Positions 1-8,355 of a stretch of DNA of 64,000 nt are shown here, in pieces (positions within the stretch are counted from its first letter, which is position 1; every line of letters starts with the position of its first letter). The stretch is from Rathayibacter sp. VKM Ac-2857 (GTDB lineage Bacteria > Actinomycetota > Actinomycetes > Actinomycetales > Microbacteriaceae): the NCBI RefSeq assembly GCF_013205025.1, contig NZ_JABMLE010000001.1, positions 558,001 through 622,000 of the forward strand, given 5' to 3'. A model generated the notes under the pieces. The model saw nothing but the letters and a program-made list of their open reading frames with translations, was not told the origin of the DNA and made no database searches. The translations under genes were made by a program, and so were the position numbers.

Positions 1-309
1 GAGGTGCTCGACGCCGTCGATCGTCTCGGCGCGCACGGGCAGGTTCTCGTTGATCGGGACCGTGTCGAGGTGGCCGGCGATGACGACGCGCTGCTCGCGG
101 CCGAGATTCGTGCGGGCGACGACGGTGTGACCGTCGCGGAGGACCTCGAGGTGCGGGTACTGCTCGAGGGCCAGCTGCACCGCGTCGGCCAGCGCCAGCT
201 CGTCCCCGGAGACGGAGGGGATGTCGCAGAGCACCCGGGTCAGCGCGATCGGATCGGAGCGCAGATCAAGGGGCGCGACGGGCGCCGGGGCGGAGGTCGG
301 TACGGCCAT
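1..309 (-). CDS. dapE: Succinyl-diaminopimelate desuccinylase, N-terminal part (cut by window edge)
   Basis: The first 103 residues of an M20-family zinc amidohydrolase are present; the rest lies beyond base 1. The segment [10 protein letters not shown] holds the first metal-binding His and Asp of the M20 family. Early residues ([15 protein letters not shown]) also fit DapE. The enzyme removes succinate from N-succinyl-LL-diaminopimelate in the lysine/peptidoglycan pathway. The gene is divergent from dapD, which acts earlier in the same pathway, and this supports DapE over other M20 peptidases. The ATG lies 7 nt after a TACCCT -10 box, so the mRNA is probably leaderless. Confidence 0.88.
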   Translation of the reverse strand, partial: MAVPTSAPAPVAPLDLRSDPIALTRVLCDIPSVSGDELALADAVQLALEQYPHLEVLRDGHTVVARTNLGREQRVVIAGHLDTVPINENLPVRAETIDGVEHL

Positions 310-316
310 GCGCCCC

Positions 317-322
317 AGGGTA
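317..322 (-). promoter_or_regulatory. -10 box for leaderless dapE
   Basis: TACCCT on the minus strand, 7 nt before the dapE ATG. It mirrors the dapD box 20 bp away and forms a compact divergent promoter pair. Confidence 0.55.
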
Positions 323-341
323 CCGGCCGGATCGTGCGCGC

Positions 342-347
342 TACCCT
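342..347 (+). promoter_or_regulatory. -10 box for leaderless dapD
   Basis: TACCCT followed by 7 nt and then the dapD ATG, placing the expected transcription start on the A of the start codon. No Shine-Dalgarno sequence precedes the ATG. Confidence 0.55.
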
Positions 348-354
348 GGGCGAC

Positions 355-1341
355 ATGAGCCTCCAGAACACCGCTGACTCCGCCGTGCCCGCGCCCACCT
401 CCGCCTGGGGCTACGGGCTGGCGACGATCGCCTCGGACGGCACCGTCCTCGACACCTGGTTCCCCGAGCCGCGGCTGGGCACCATCCCCGCGGGACGCGA
501 CCCGTGGATCGTGCCGGCCGAGTTCGAGGCCCTCGCGGGCGAGGACGCGCGGCGCGAGGTGCGGATCGACGTGGTGACGCTGCAGATCGACCTGCAGAAC
601 GCGCCGGCGTCGACCTCGGACGCGTACCTGCGGTTGCACCTGCTCTCGCACCTGCTGGTGCAGCCGAACACCGTGAACCTCGACGGGATCTTCGCGCACC
701 TGCCGAACGTGGTCTGGACGAACGCGGGTCCGGTCGCTCCGGACTCGTTCACCCGCCTGCGCCCGTCGCTGCGACGCCACGGGATCCAGGCCGCGGGCAT
801 CGACAAGTTCCCGCGGCTGACCGACTACGTCACGCCGGCGAAGGTGCGGATCGCGGACACGTCGCGCGTGCGCCTGGGCGCGCACCTCGCTCCCGGGACG
901 ACGGTCATGCACGAGGGGTTCGTCAACTTCAACGCGGGCACGCTCGGCAGCTCGATGGTCGAGGGCCGCATCTCGCAGGGCGTCGTCGTCGGCGACGGCT
1001 CGGACATCGGCGGCGGCGCCTCGATCATGGGAACGCTCTCGGGCGGTGGCGTGCAGCGCGTGTCCATCGGCGCGCGGGCACTGCTCGGTGCGAACTCCGG
1101 CATCGGCATCTCGATCGGCGACGACACCGTCGTCGAGGCCGGGCTCTACGTCACGGCGGGGACGAAGGTCGTCGTTGTGGGCGGCGCCCCGCGCGCCGAC
1201 GGTCGGCCGCAGACGGTCAAGGCGGTCGAGCTGTCGGGCGTGCCGAACCTGCTCTTCCGCCGCAACTCGCTCACCGGCGCGGTCGAGGTGCTCCCCCGCA
1301 CCGGCGCCGGCATCGAGCTGAATACGGCCCTGCACGCCTGA
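355..1341 (+). CDS. dapD: 2,3,4,5-tetrahydropyridine-2,6-dicarboxylate N-succinyltransferase
   Basis: A 328-residue protein of the actinobacterial DapD class. It transfers succinyl from succinyl-CoA to tetrahydrodipicolinate in diaminopimelate/lysine synthesis. The middle and C-terminal parts show a left-handed beta-helix of hexapeptide repeats ([20 protein letters not shown], then [14 protein letters not shown]). The length fits the roughly 315-330 aa of actinobacterial DapD. The frame is open upstream to base 4, but that part is antisense to dapE. The ATG at 355 is chosen because the protein begins sensibly there and a -10 box lies 7 nt before it. Confidence 0.93.
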   Translation: MSLQNTADSAVPAPTSAWGYGLATIASDGTVLDTWFPEPRLGTIPAGRDPWIVPAEFEALAGEDARREVRIDVVTLQIDLQNAPASTSDAYLRLHLLSHLLVQPNTVNLDGIFAHLPNVVWTNAGPVAPDSFTRLRPSLRRHGIQAAGIDKFPRLTDYVTPAKVRIADTSRVRLGAHLAPGTTVMHEGFVNFNAGTLGSSMVEGRISQGVVVGDGSDIGGGASIMGTLSGGGVQRVSIGARALLGANSGIGISIGDDTVVEAGLYVTAGTKVVVVGGAPRADGRPQTVKAVELSGVPNLLFRRNSLTGAVEVLPRTGAGIELNTALHA

Positions 1342-1375
1342 CGCGGGGCTTCGATGCGGCCGCGAGCGGCCCCTG

Positions 1376-1606
1376 CTGGTCGAGCAGCCGCGGGACGCGG
1401 CGTATCGAGACCCGCCCACGTGCAGACGCCGGGTCTCGATACGCCCGCAAGCGGGCTACTCGGCCAACAAGAAGAGGAGCGCTCACGCGCGCGACCCACT
1501 CACCACATGCTGGTCGAGTAACCGCGGCACGCGGCGTATCGAGACCCGCCCACGTGCAGACGCCGGGTCTCGATACGCCCGCAAGCGGGCTACTCGACCA
1601 GCATGG
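1376..1606. repeat. Two copies of the dispersed hairpin repeat between convergent dapD and gltA
   Basis: Two paired elements of about 95-100 bp each. Each has an inward half (CTGGTCGAG...GCGTATCGAGACCC) and an outward half (GGGTCTCGATACGCC-CGCAAGCG-GGCTACTCG). A 68-bp stretch is identical at 1395-1462 and 1529-1596, which indicates recent duplication. The second copy ends in the typical CTCGACCAGCATG. The gene-free stretch 1342-1705 holds only these copies and their remnants. Confidence 0.85.
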
Positions 1607-1629
1607 TGGGCCGCGGAGCGGGCTGTAGA

Positions 1630-1705
1630 ACCAGCAGGACGGGGCCCGCGCAGCGGGCTCCTCAACCGGCAGGGCGGGCCCGCGGAGCGGGCTCCTCGGG
1701 CCGGG
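1630..1705. repeat. Degenerate hairpin repeats next to the gltA stop
   Basis: Two short stems (GCCCGC-gca-GCGGGC near 1644 and GCCCGC-gga-GCGGGC near 1678) are each followed by a CTCCTC/CTCAACCGGCAGG tail. They look like decayed right halves of the dispersed element. They lie directly downstream of the gltA stop and could act as its terminator. Confidence 0.5.
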
Positions 1706-3076
1706 TCAGCGGTCGGTGGGCCAGTGGCGCTCCGGGGCTCCCGTGTAGAGCTGCTGGGGGCGGCCGATCTTGGTCTGCTTGTCGGTGTTCATCTCGCGCC
1801 AGTGGGCGATCCAGCCGGGGAGGCGGCCGATGGCGAACAGGACGGTGAACATCCGGGTCGGGAAGCCCATCGCCTTGTAGATGACGCCGGTGTAGAAGTC
1901 GACGTTCGGGTAGAGGCGGCGCTCCTTGAAGTAGTCGTCCTCCAGCGCGAGGGCCTCGAGCTCCATCGCGATGTCGAGCAGCGGGTCCTTGACGCCGAGC
2001 GCCTGCAGGACCTCGGACGCGCTCTCCTTGACGAGCTTGGCGCGGGGGTCGTAGTTCTTGTACACCCGGTGGCCGAAGCCCATCAGGCGGACGCCCTCCT
2101 CCTTGTTCTTCACCCGCTCGACGAAGGTCTGCACGCTCTCGCCGGACTCGCGGATGCGGCCGAGCATCGTCAGCACCGCCTCGTTCGCGCCACCGTGCAG
2201 CGGACCGAACAGGGCGTTGATCCCGGCCGAGACGGACGCGTAGAGGTTCGCCTCGGTGGAGCCGACCAGGCGGACGGTGGACGTCGACGCGTTCTGCTCG
2301 TGGTCCTCGTGCAGGATCAGCAGGCGGTCGAGCGCCTTCGACAGCACCGGGTCGACCTCGAACGGCTCGGCCATGGTGCCGAAGTTCAGCCGGAGGAAGT
2401 TGTCGACGAAGCTGAGCGAGTTGTCCGGGTAGAGGAACGCCTGGCCGATCGCCTTCTTGTGCGCGTAGGCCGCCATCACCGGCAGCTTCGCGAGCAGGCG
2501 GATCGTGGTGAGCTCGACCGCCTCCGGGTCCTTCGGGTTCGAGCTGTCCTCGTAGTAGGTCGAGAGCGCGGAGACACCGGCCGAGAGGACCGACATCGGG
2601 TGCGCGCTGTGCGGCAGCGCGTCGAAGAAGCGCTTGAGGTCCTCGTGCAGCAGCGTGTGCCGGCGGATGCGCTCATCGAAGCCGGCGAGCTCGTCCGCGG
2701 TGGGCAGCTCCCCGTAGATGAGCAGCCAGGCCACTTCGAGGTACGTCGCGTTCGTCGCGACCTCCTCGATCGGGTAGCCGCGGTAGCGCAGGATCCCCTG
2801 GTCGCCGTCGATGTAGGTGATGCTCGACTTGGTGGCGGCCGTGTTGACGAAGCCGTAGTCGAGCGACATCAGACCGGTCTGCTTGGAGAGCGTGGAGAAG
2901 TCGATGCTCGAGGAGCCGTCGACGCTGCGCAGCACCGGGAACTCCGCGGTGCGATCACCGAACGTGAGCGTCACCTTCTCGGGCAGGACCTCGGCCGCGG
3001 CCGGCGCACTCTCCGTGGCGGGCTCGGGTGTCTCCACCGTCGCGGTTCCGTCGCTCTGCGTGCCGGATTCGGTCAC
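1706..3076 (-). CDS. gltA: Citrate synthase
   Basis: A 456-residue type I citrate synthase condensing oxaloacetate and acetyl-CoA at the entry of the TCA cycle. Visible hallmarks are LHGGANEAVL with a catalytic His, and GFGHRVYKNYDPRA with the second active-site His and the substrate-binding Arg. The N-terminal 40 or so residues are Thr/Glu/Ala-rich and precede the conserved VTLTFGDRTAEFPVL start. The GTG at 3076 is preferred over longer frames because a good Shine-Dalgarno (GGGAGG) lies about 4 nt upstream. It is convergent with dapD. Confidence 0.95.
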   Translation of the reverse strand: MTESGTQSDGTATVETPEPATESAPAAAEVLPEKVTLTFGDRTAEFPVLRSVDGSSSIDFSTLSKQTGLMSLDYGFVNTAATKSSITYIDGDQGILRYRGYPIEEVATNATYLEVAWLLIYGELPTADELAGFDERIRRHTLLHEDLKRFFDALPHSAHPMSVLSAGVSALSTYYEDSSNPKDPEAVELTTIRLLAKLPVMAAYAHKKAIGQAFLYPDNSLSFVDNFLRLNFGTMAEPFEVDPVLSKALDRLLILHEDHEQNASTSTVRLVGSTEANLYASVSAGINALFGPLHGGANEAVLTMLGRIRESGESVQTFVERVKNKEEGVRLMGFGHRVYKNYDPRAKLVKESASEVLQALGVKDPLLDIAMELEALALEDDYFKERRLYPNVDFYTGVIYKAMGFPTRMFTVLFAIGRLPGWIAHWREMNTDKQTKIGRPQQLYTGAPERHWPTDR

Positions 3077-3284
3077 AACGCCTCCCAGGTCATCGGTCGC
3101 ACCCGGGTGCGCTCGCGCGGAGCGGGCGGCGCCGGGGGCTGGAACTGGCCGGACCCAGGGCCGTTTGTGGCGACGCTGACCGAACCGCATACAGCCTATG
3201 GGCAAAGCGGGGGCACTGTGACATCGCCCAGTGCTCGCCCCCGTCCCTTGTGGAGATCCTTCAGGATCGCGGTACGCGCAAGGG

Positions 3285-4394
3285 TCAGAGCCCGTGTGCC
3301 AGCCGCTCGGCGGCCGCCGCGATGCGCTCGTCGGTCGCGGTCAGCGAGAGGCGGACGTGCTCGGTGAAGTGGTCGCCGTAGAAGACGCCGGGACCCGCGA
3401 GGATCCCCAGGCGCGCGAGCCGGTCGATCGACTCCCAGGCCGGCCGGCCCTCCGTCGCCCAGAGGTAGAGGCCGGCCTCGCTGCGGTCGACACGGAAGCC
3501 GGCGGCCTCGAGCGCCGGGCGCAGGAGATCGCGCCGAGCGCGGTAGCGCTCCTTCTGCCCGGCCACGTGCCCGTCGTCGGCGAGAGCGACGACCATCGCC
3601 TCCTGCAGCGGCGCGGGGACGATCATCCCGGCGTGCTTGCGGACGGTCACGAGCCGCGCGATCAGCTCGCGGTCGCCCGCGACGAAGGCGGCGCGGTAGC
3701 CGGCCAGGTTGGACTGCTTGCTGAGGGAGTAGACGCCGAGCACGCCGCGGCGGTCCTCGCCGGCCACGCGGGGGTCGAGGACGCTCGGGATCGGCTCGTC
3801 GGCCCAGCGGCCGTCCCAGCCGAGCTCGGCGTAGCACTCGTCGCCCGCGACGACCGCCCCCAGCTCGCGGGCCCGGTCGATCGCGCGCCTCAGGGCGTCG
3901 ACGTCGAGCACGGCGCCGTCGGGATTGCCGGGCGAGTTCAGCCAGACGAGGCGCGTCTCGGCCGGCCACTCGTCGGGGTCGTCGGAGGCGAGCACCGACG
4001 CCCCGGCGATCGCGGCGCCCATGGCGTACGTCGGGTAGGCGGCGCGCGGGTGGACGACGACGTCGCCCTCGCCGAGTCCGAGCAGGAACGGCAGCCAGGC
4101 GACGAGCTCCTTCGAGCCGATCGTGGGCAGGACCTCGTCGAGGGCGAGCCCCGGAACACCGCGCCGCCGGGCGTACCACGCGGCGATCGCCTCACGCAGC
4201 GCGGGAGTGCCGACCGTGGTCGGGTAGCTGTGCGCGTCCGTCGCGCGCGCGAGGGCCTCGCGGATCGGCGCGGGCGTCGGGTCCACCGGCGAGCCGATCG
4301 AGAGGTCGACGATGCCGCCGGGATGCGCGGAGGCGACCCGGGTGGCGGGACCCATCAGGTCCCAGGGGTAGTCCGGCAGCGGTCCGAGTGCCAC
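3285..4394 (-). CDS. dapC: Succinyldiaminopimelate transaminase
   Basis: A 369-residue fold-type I PLP aminotransferase of the actinobacterial DapC type. It interconverts N-succinyl-2-amino-6-ketopimelate and succinyl-diaminopimelate. The PLP lysine sits in VYSLSKQSNLAGYR (SKxxNxxGxR), and NSPGNPDG is the substrate/cofactor loop. It begins with GTG 10 nt after the fdxA stop. The fdxA-dapC pair is a common actinobacterial arrangement and supports the assignment. It forms a functional set with dapD and dapE a few kilobases away. Confidence 0.9.
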   Translation of the reverse strand: MALGPLPDYPWDLMGPATRVASAHPGGIVDLSIGSPVDPTPAPIREALARATDAHSYPTTVGTPALREAIAAWYARRRGVPGLALDEVLPTIGSKELVAWLPFLLGLGEGDVVVHPRAAYPTYAMGAAIAGASVLASDDPDEWPAETRLVWLNSPGNPDGAVLDVDALRRAIDRARELGAVVAGDECYAELGWDGRWADEPIPSVLDPRVAGEDRRGVLGVYSLSKQSNLAGYRAAFVAGDRELIARLVTVRKHAGMIVPAPLQEAMVVALADDGHVAGQKERYRARRDLLRPALEAAGFRVDRSEAGLYLWATEGRPAWESIDRLARLGILAGPGVFYGDHFTEHVRLSLTATDERIAAAAERLAHGL

Positions 4395-4404
4395 GGACGC
4401 GGTC

Positions 4405-4725
4405 TCAGTGGCTCTGCGGCGGGAGGACGGCGATGACCGGGTGGTCCTTCGCGATCACTCCGACCTTCGCGGCGCCGCCCGGCGAGCCGATCTCGTCGAA
4501 GAACTCGACGTTGGCCTTGTAGTAGTCGGACCACTCCTCGGGGAGGTCGTCCTCGTAGTAGATGGCCTCAACGGGGCACACCGGCTCGCACGCCCCGCAG
4601 TCGACGCACTCGTCGGGGTGGATGTAGAGCGAGCGCTCGCCTTCGTAGATGCAGTCGACCGGGCATTCGTCGATGCAGGCGCGGTCTTTGACATCGACGC
4701 ACGGAAGTGCGATCACGTAGGTCAC
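4405..4725 (-). CDS. fdxA: Ferredoxin, 7Fe-8S type
   Basis: A 106-residue ferredoxin. The N-terminal cluster region contains [20 protein letters not shown] and the second contains [19 protein letters not shown]. This is the FdxA pattern of actinobacteria, with one 3Fe-4S and one 4Fe-4S site. It is a small cytoplasmic electron carrier. It is first in the fdxA-dapC unit. A TACGAT sequence at 4758-4763 on the minus strand is a possible -10 box overlapping the end of mshB. Confidence 0.93.
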   Translation of the reverse strand: MTYVIALPCVDVKDRACIDECPVDCIYEGERSLYIHPDECVDCGACEPVCPVEAIYYEDDLPEEWSDYYKANVEFFDEIGSPGGAAKVGVIAKDHPVIAVLPPQSH

Positions 4726-4755
4726 GGTCGTGGACGTCCCTTCGAACAGTGGTCT

Positions 4756-5967
4756 CTATCGTACGGGGAGCGGCGGGGCGGTGCTGTCGGCCGCGGGCTC
4801 CACCGCAACCGGGCGGGACGGCGTGCGGAGCCGGGGCCAGGCGATGACCACGAGGGCGATCAGGGCGGGCGCGAAGGTCCAGACGACGCCGAGCCCGTTG
4901 GCCGGCACGAGGACCGACCCGCCGGTGCTCCGCAGCGCGAGCAGCCCGATGGCGCCGAGCAGGCCCATCGCGGTGCAGAAGGCGACGAAGCGGTCGACCA
5001 TCACGAGCCGCAGCCCCAGCAGGAGCAGCAGCACGGCGGCGAGCGAGACGGCCAGGCCCACCGGGAGGACGGCGTCGCCGACGGTCACCGTGCTCTGGTG
5101 CGCGACCGTGGTGATCGCGCCGACCACCGCGCCGGTGACGACGGAGAGCACGCCCGAGACGATGCGGGTGACCAGGTCGGGCCGCTCCTCGGCGACCGGC
5201 GCGGGCGGGACCGGCGCCCGCTCGGGGCGGAAGCGCTCGAGGCGGCCGATCGCGAACGGCGGCCCGCTGGAGAGCCGGAGCTCGTCTCCGTCGACGACGA
5301 GCTGGGTGCGGTGCGCCTCCAGGGCGGCGCGCTTGCGGGCGTAGTCGTCCTCGTCGAGCTCGATCGCGACGTCACCGGGCGCGGCCGGAGTGGCTTCGGG
5401 CAGCACGGCGAGGTAGCGCAGTCCGAGCCGCTCGGCCGCCGTCGAGGCGATCAGGGCGGCGCGGATGTGGTCGGGGTGGCCGTAGCCGCCGCCGACGTCG
5501 TAGGAGAGCACGAGGGTCGCGCCGGTCTGCACGAGGACGGCGACGAGGTCGGCGATCGCCTCCTCCTCCGGCGCCGAGGTGAAGGAGCGCGGGTCGGCCG
5601 GCTCGAGCGGGACGGGCACGCGCCCGGGGCCCCACTGCATGCCGGAGTCGCGGTAGATCCGCGGGACGAGCCCGGCGGCGCGGGCGGCGGGATCGCCGAG
5701 GAAGCGGTGGTCGGCCACGCCGAGCGCGGTGAGGGCGACGACCAGCTCGGTGGTGCGGTGCGCGGCGAGCTCGTCCGAGCCCTCGAGGTGCGCGAGATCG
5801 GTCGGGATGACCTCGCCGCACTCGCCGCGGGTCGCGGTGACGACGGTGACCGCGGCGCCGTCCGCGACGAGCCGCGCGAGGGTCCCGCCCATCGTGATCG
5901 TCTCGTCGTCCGGGTGGGCGTGCACCGCCACGACCCGCTCACCTGCGCCGTCTCGACTCGCGTCCAC
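4756..5967 (-). CDS. mshB: N-acetyl-glucosaminyl-inositol deacetylase MshB fused to a C-terminal membrane domain
   Basis: About 403 residues. The N-terminal 270 residues are a PIG-L/LmbE zinc deacetylase with the signature AVHAHPDDETITMGG and the later metal His in GGGYGHPDH. MshB removes acetate from GlcNAc-inositol during mycothiol synthesis. From about residue 285 the protein continues into four hydrophobic segments (for example VLPVGLAVSLAAVLLLLLGL and ALIALVVIAWP) absent from classical MshB. A GTG at 5967 is chosen because conserved sequence (VVAVHAHPDDE) starts about 13 residues later. The membrane part may tether the enzyme or be an unrelated fused unit. Confidence 0.82.
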   Translation of the reverse strand: MDASRDGAGERVVAVHAHPDDETITMGGTLARLVADGAAVTVVTATRGECGEVIPTDLAHLEGSDELAAHRTTELVVALTALGVADHRFLGDPAARAAGLVPRIYRDSGMQWGPGRVPVPLEPADPRSFTSAPEEEAIADLVAVLVQTGATLVLSYDVGGGYGHPDHIRAALIASTAAERLGLRYLAVLPEATPAAPGDVAIELDEDDYARKRAALEAHRTQLVVDGDELRLSSGPPFAIGRLERFRPERAPVPPAPVAEERPDLVTRIVSGVLSVVTGAVVGAITTVAHQSTVTVGDAVLPVGLAVSLAAVLLLLLGLRLVMVDRFVAFCTAMGLLGAIGLLALRSTGGSVLVPANGLGVVWTFAPALIALVVIAWPRLRTPSRPVAVEPAADSTAPPLPVR

Positions 5968-6073
5968 TCTCCGCCTCTCGTCCGTCGCGTGCTCTCGTCC
6001 TGCCGTGTGTCCTCGCCCGGAGCGCTCCGGGCGACCGCTCGGCACCCGCACATCGCGCGCCCGGCGTCATGTC

Positions 6074-6102
6074 TGGACAGGCGGGCGGACGGCCACTACA
6101 GT
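6074..6102 (+). promoter_or_regulatory. Sigma-70-like promoter of efeUOB
   Basis: TGGACA (6074-6079), a 17-nt spacer and TACAGT (6097-6102). The predicted start near 6109 is just upstream of the iron box. Confidence 0.6.
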
Positions 6103-6112
6103 CGTCCACGGG

Positions 6113-6131
6113 TTAGGCAAGGCTTACCTGT
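6113..6131. promoter_or_regulatory. IdeR/DtxR iron box upstream of efeU
   Basis: TTAGGCAAGGCTTACCTGT matches about 15 of 19 positions of the palindromic DtxR/IdeR consensus (TWAGGTTAGSCTWACCTWA). It lies directly after the predicted transcription start, where the Fe(II)-loaded repressor would block transcription. This implies derepression of efeUOB under iron starvation. Confidence 0.75.
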
Positions 6132-6191
6132 GGACGCGGACCGGGGGCGGGATCCGCCCGTCCTCCCGCGCTAACGACCAAGAGAACTCGC

Positions 6192-7058
6192 GTGCTCGCA
6201 AACTACCTCATCGGCCTCCGTGAAGGCCTCGAAGCCGGCCTCGTCGTCGGCATCCTCGTCGCGTACCTGACCAAGCTGCAGCGGCGCGACGTGCTCCCCC
6301 GGCTCTGGACCGGCATCGCCGCTGCGGTCGTCCTCTCCCTCGTCACCGGCGCGATCCTCACCTGGGGCCCGTACGGGCTCAGCTTCACCGCGCAGGAGCT
6401 CCTCGGCGGCGGCCTCTCGCTGCTCGCCGTCGGCCTCGTCACCTGGATGATCTTCTGGATGGGCGCGAACGCCCGCAGCCTGAAGGGCGAGCTCGAGTCC
6501 AAGCTCGACGCCGCCGTCAGCGGCTCCGCCCTCGGGATCGTCGTGCTCGGCTTCGTCAGCGTCGGCCGCGAGGGGATCGAGACCGCCCTGTTCGTCTGGG
6601 CGAGCGTCTCCTCGAGCAGCGCCTCCTCCGACTCGGACGCCTGGGTCGGCACGATCGGCGCGTTCCTCGGCATCCTCAGTGCGGTCGTCGCCTCCTACCT
6701 GATCTTCCGCGGCTTCGTCCGGATCGACCTCGGCCGCTTCTTCACCTGGACCGGCGGCTTCCTCATCGTCGTCGCGGCCGGCGTGCTGCTCTACGGCGTC
6801 GGCGACCTGCAGGAGGCGGCGCTGCTGCCCGGCTGGGGCACTCCGCTGTTCGACCTCGGCCCGATCCTGCCGACGACGGTCGCCGCGATCCTCGGCGGTC
6901 TCTTCAACTACACGCCCGAGCCGACGGCGCTGCAGTTCTCCGCCTGGCTGCTCTACCTCGTCGTCGTCGGGACCCTGTTCGTCCGCCAGGTCCGCTCGCG
7001 CGGGCCGCGTCGGGGCAGCGCGGCCCCGGTCGCCTCGCCCGTCGCCACCTCCGTCTGA
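6192..7058 (+). CDS. efeU: Ferrous/ferric iron permease EfeU (FTR1 family)
   Basis: A 288-residue polytopic membrane protein with the two FTR1 iron-binding motifs, REGLE (residues about 10-14) and REGIE (about 127-131). Seven hydrophobic segments can be followed. It forms the channel of the EfeUOB system, which oxidises or strips iron outside the membrane and imports it. It starts with GTG. It is the first gene of the operon behind an IdeR box. A 46-nt gap separates it from efeO. Confidence 0.93.
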   Translation: MLANYLIGLREGLEAGLVVGILVAYLTKLQRRDVLPRLWTGIAAAVVLSLVTGAILTWGPYGLSFTAQELLGGGLSLLAVGLVTWMIFWMGANARSLKGELESKLDAAVSGSALGIVVLGFVSVGREGIETALFVWASVSSSSASSDSDAWVGTIGAFLGILSAVVASYLIFRGFVRIDLGRFFTWTGGFLIVVAAGVLLYGVGDLQEAALLPGWGTPLFDLGPILPTTVAAILGGLFNYTPEPTALQFSAWLLYLVVVGTLFVRQVRSRGPRRGSAAPVASPVATSV

Positions 7059-7104
7059 TCCCGCTCCGGCGCTGCCGGAACGACCTCTCACCACCAGGAG
7101 AACC

Positions 7105-8355
7105 ATGCCCCCGCGCACTCGACCCCGCCTCCCCCGCGTCGCCACCGGCCTCGCCGGGGCGGGCGCTCTCGCCCTGCTCCTCACCGGCTGCGTCGCGAAC
7201 ACTCCGGCCGCCTCCTCCGCGGCCGCCCTCGACGTCGCCATCGAGGACGGCGCCTGCGCGGTGTCCGCCGCGACCGCCGAGGCCGGCGCGGTCACCTTCG
7301 CGCTCGAGAACACCGGATCGGACGTCAACGAGTTCGAGATCCTCGCCGAGGACAAGCTGCGCATCGTCGGCGAGAAGGAGAACGTCACCCCCGGGCAGAG
7401 CGTCTCCTACGTCGCCCAGCTCGAGCCCGGCACCTACTACACGGCCTGCAAGTTCCAGCAGGTCGGCGCCCCGATCGGGCTGGCCGAGTTCATCGTGACC
7501 GGCGAGGCGACCGAGCAGTCGGCCGACGAGCAGGCCGCGACCGAGGCCGCCGTCACCAACTACGTCGCCTACGTGAAGTCGCAGTCCGGCGAGCTGCTGC
7601 CCGCCGTGACCGCCTTCGCCGAGGCGTACGCGGCGGGCGACGACGAGAAGGCGCGCAGCCTCTTCGCCGCGACCCGCGTCTTCTACGAGCGCATCGAGCC
7701 GACCGCGGAGGCCTTCGGCGACCTCGACCCGAAGATCGACTACCGCGAGGTCGACGCCGTCGCCGAGGGCCTGGACTGGACCGGCTTCCACCGCATCGAG
7801 AAGGACCTCTGGGTCCCCGCCGCCGACGCGCTGAACTCCGACGGCACGAGCGCCTGGCTCGACTGGGCGCCGTCCACTCCGGAGCAGCGGACCGCCTTCG
7901 CCGACGGGCTCGTCTCGGACGTGCAGGACCTCTACGACCTCGTCGCCGCGTCCGACTTCACCGTCTCGGTCGGCGACATCTCGAACGGCGCGATCGGCCT
8001 GCTCGACGAGGTAGCGGCCGGCAAGATCACCGGCGAGGAGGACTGGTGGTCGGGGACCGACCTGACCGACTTCGCCGCCAACGTGCAGGGCGCGGAGGTG
8101 GCCTTCGGCAACGTCGAGCCGATCGCGACCGCCACCGGTGACGACGGCGCCGCGCTCACGGCCGAGATCGGCCAGCGCTTCGCCGAGCTCGACACGATGC
8201 TCGCCCAGTACGGCTCGATCGACTCCGGCTTCGTCGCCTACTCGAGCGTCACCGACCAGCAGAAAAAGGAGCTCTCGGACCAGGTCAACGCCCTGTCCGA
8301 GCCGCTCTCGCAGCTGACCCACACGGTGCTCGGCGTCGAGGAGCCCGCGGAGTAG
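7105..8355 (+). CDS. efeO: EfeO iron-binding lipoprotein (cupredoxin + M75/imelysin)
   Basis: A 416-residue exported lipoprotein. The signal peptide ends in the lipobox LLTGC (Cys near residue 32). A cupredoxin-like domain covers about 40-135 and an M75/imelysin helical domain about 145-410. The metal-site motif HRIE (HxxE) of the M75 domain is present in GFHRIEKDLW. EfeO captures iron for EfeU. An AGGAG Shine-Dalgarno lies before the ATG. The stop overlaps the efeB start (TAGTG), so the two are coupled. Confidence 0.92.
   Translation: MPPRTRPRLPRVATGLAGAGALALLLTGCVANTPAASSAAALDVAIEDGACAVSAATAEAGAVTFALENTGSDVNEFEILAEDKLRIVGEKENVTPGQSVSYVAQLEPGTYYTACKFQQVGAPIGLAEFIVTGEATEQSADEQAATEAAVTNYVAYVKSQSGELLPAVTAFAEAYAAGDDEKARSLFAATRVFYERIEPTAEAFGDLDPKIDYREVDAVAEGLDWTGFHRIEKDLWVPAADALNSDGTSAWLDWAPSTPEQRTAFADGLVSDVQDLYDLVAASDFTVSVGDISNGAIGLLDEVAAGKITGEEDWWSGTDLTDFAANVQGAEVAFGNVEPIATATGDDGAALTAEIGQRFAELDTMLAQYGSIDSGFVAYSSVTDQQKKELSDQVNALSEPLSQLTHTVLGVEEPAE

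Noticed and set aside
1376-1606. Insertion-sequence ends
   Set aside because: No transposase frame and no target-site duplication are visible; the units are short palindromes only.
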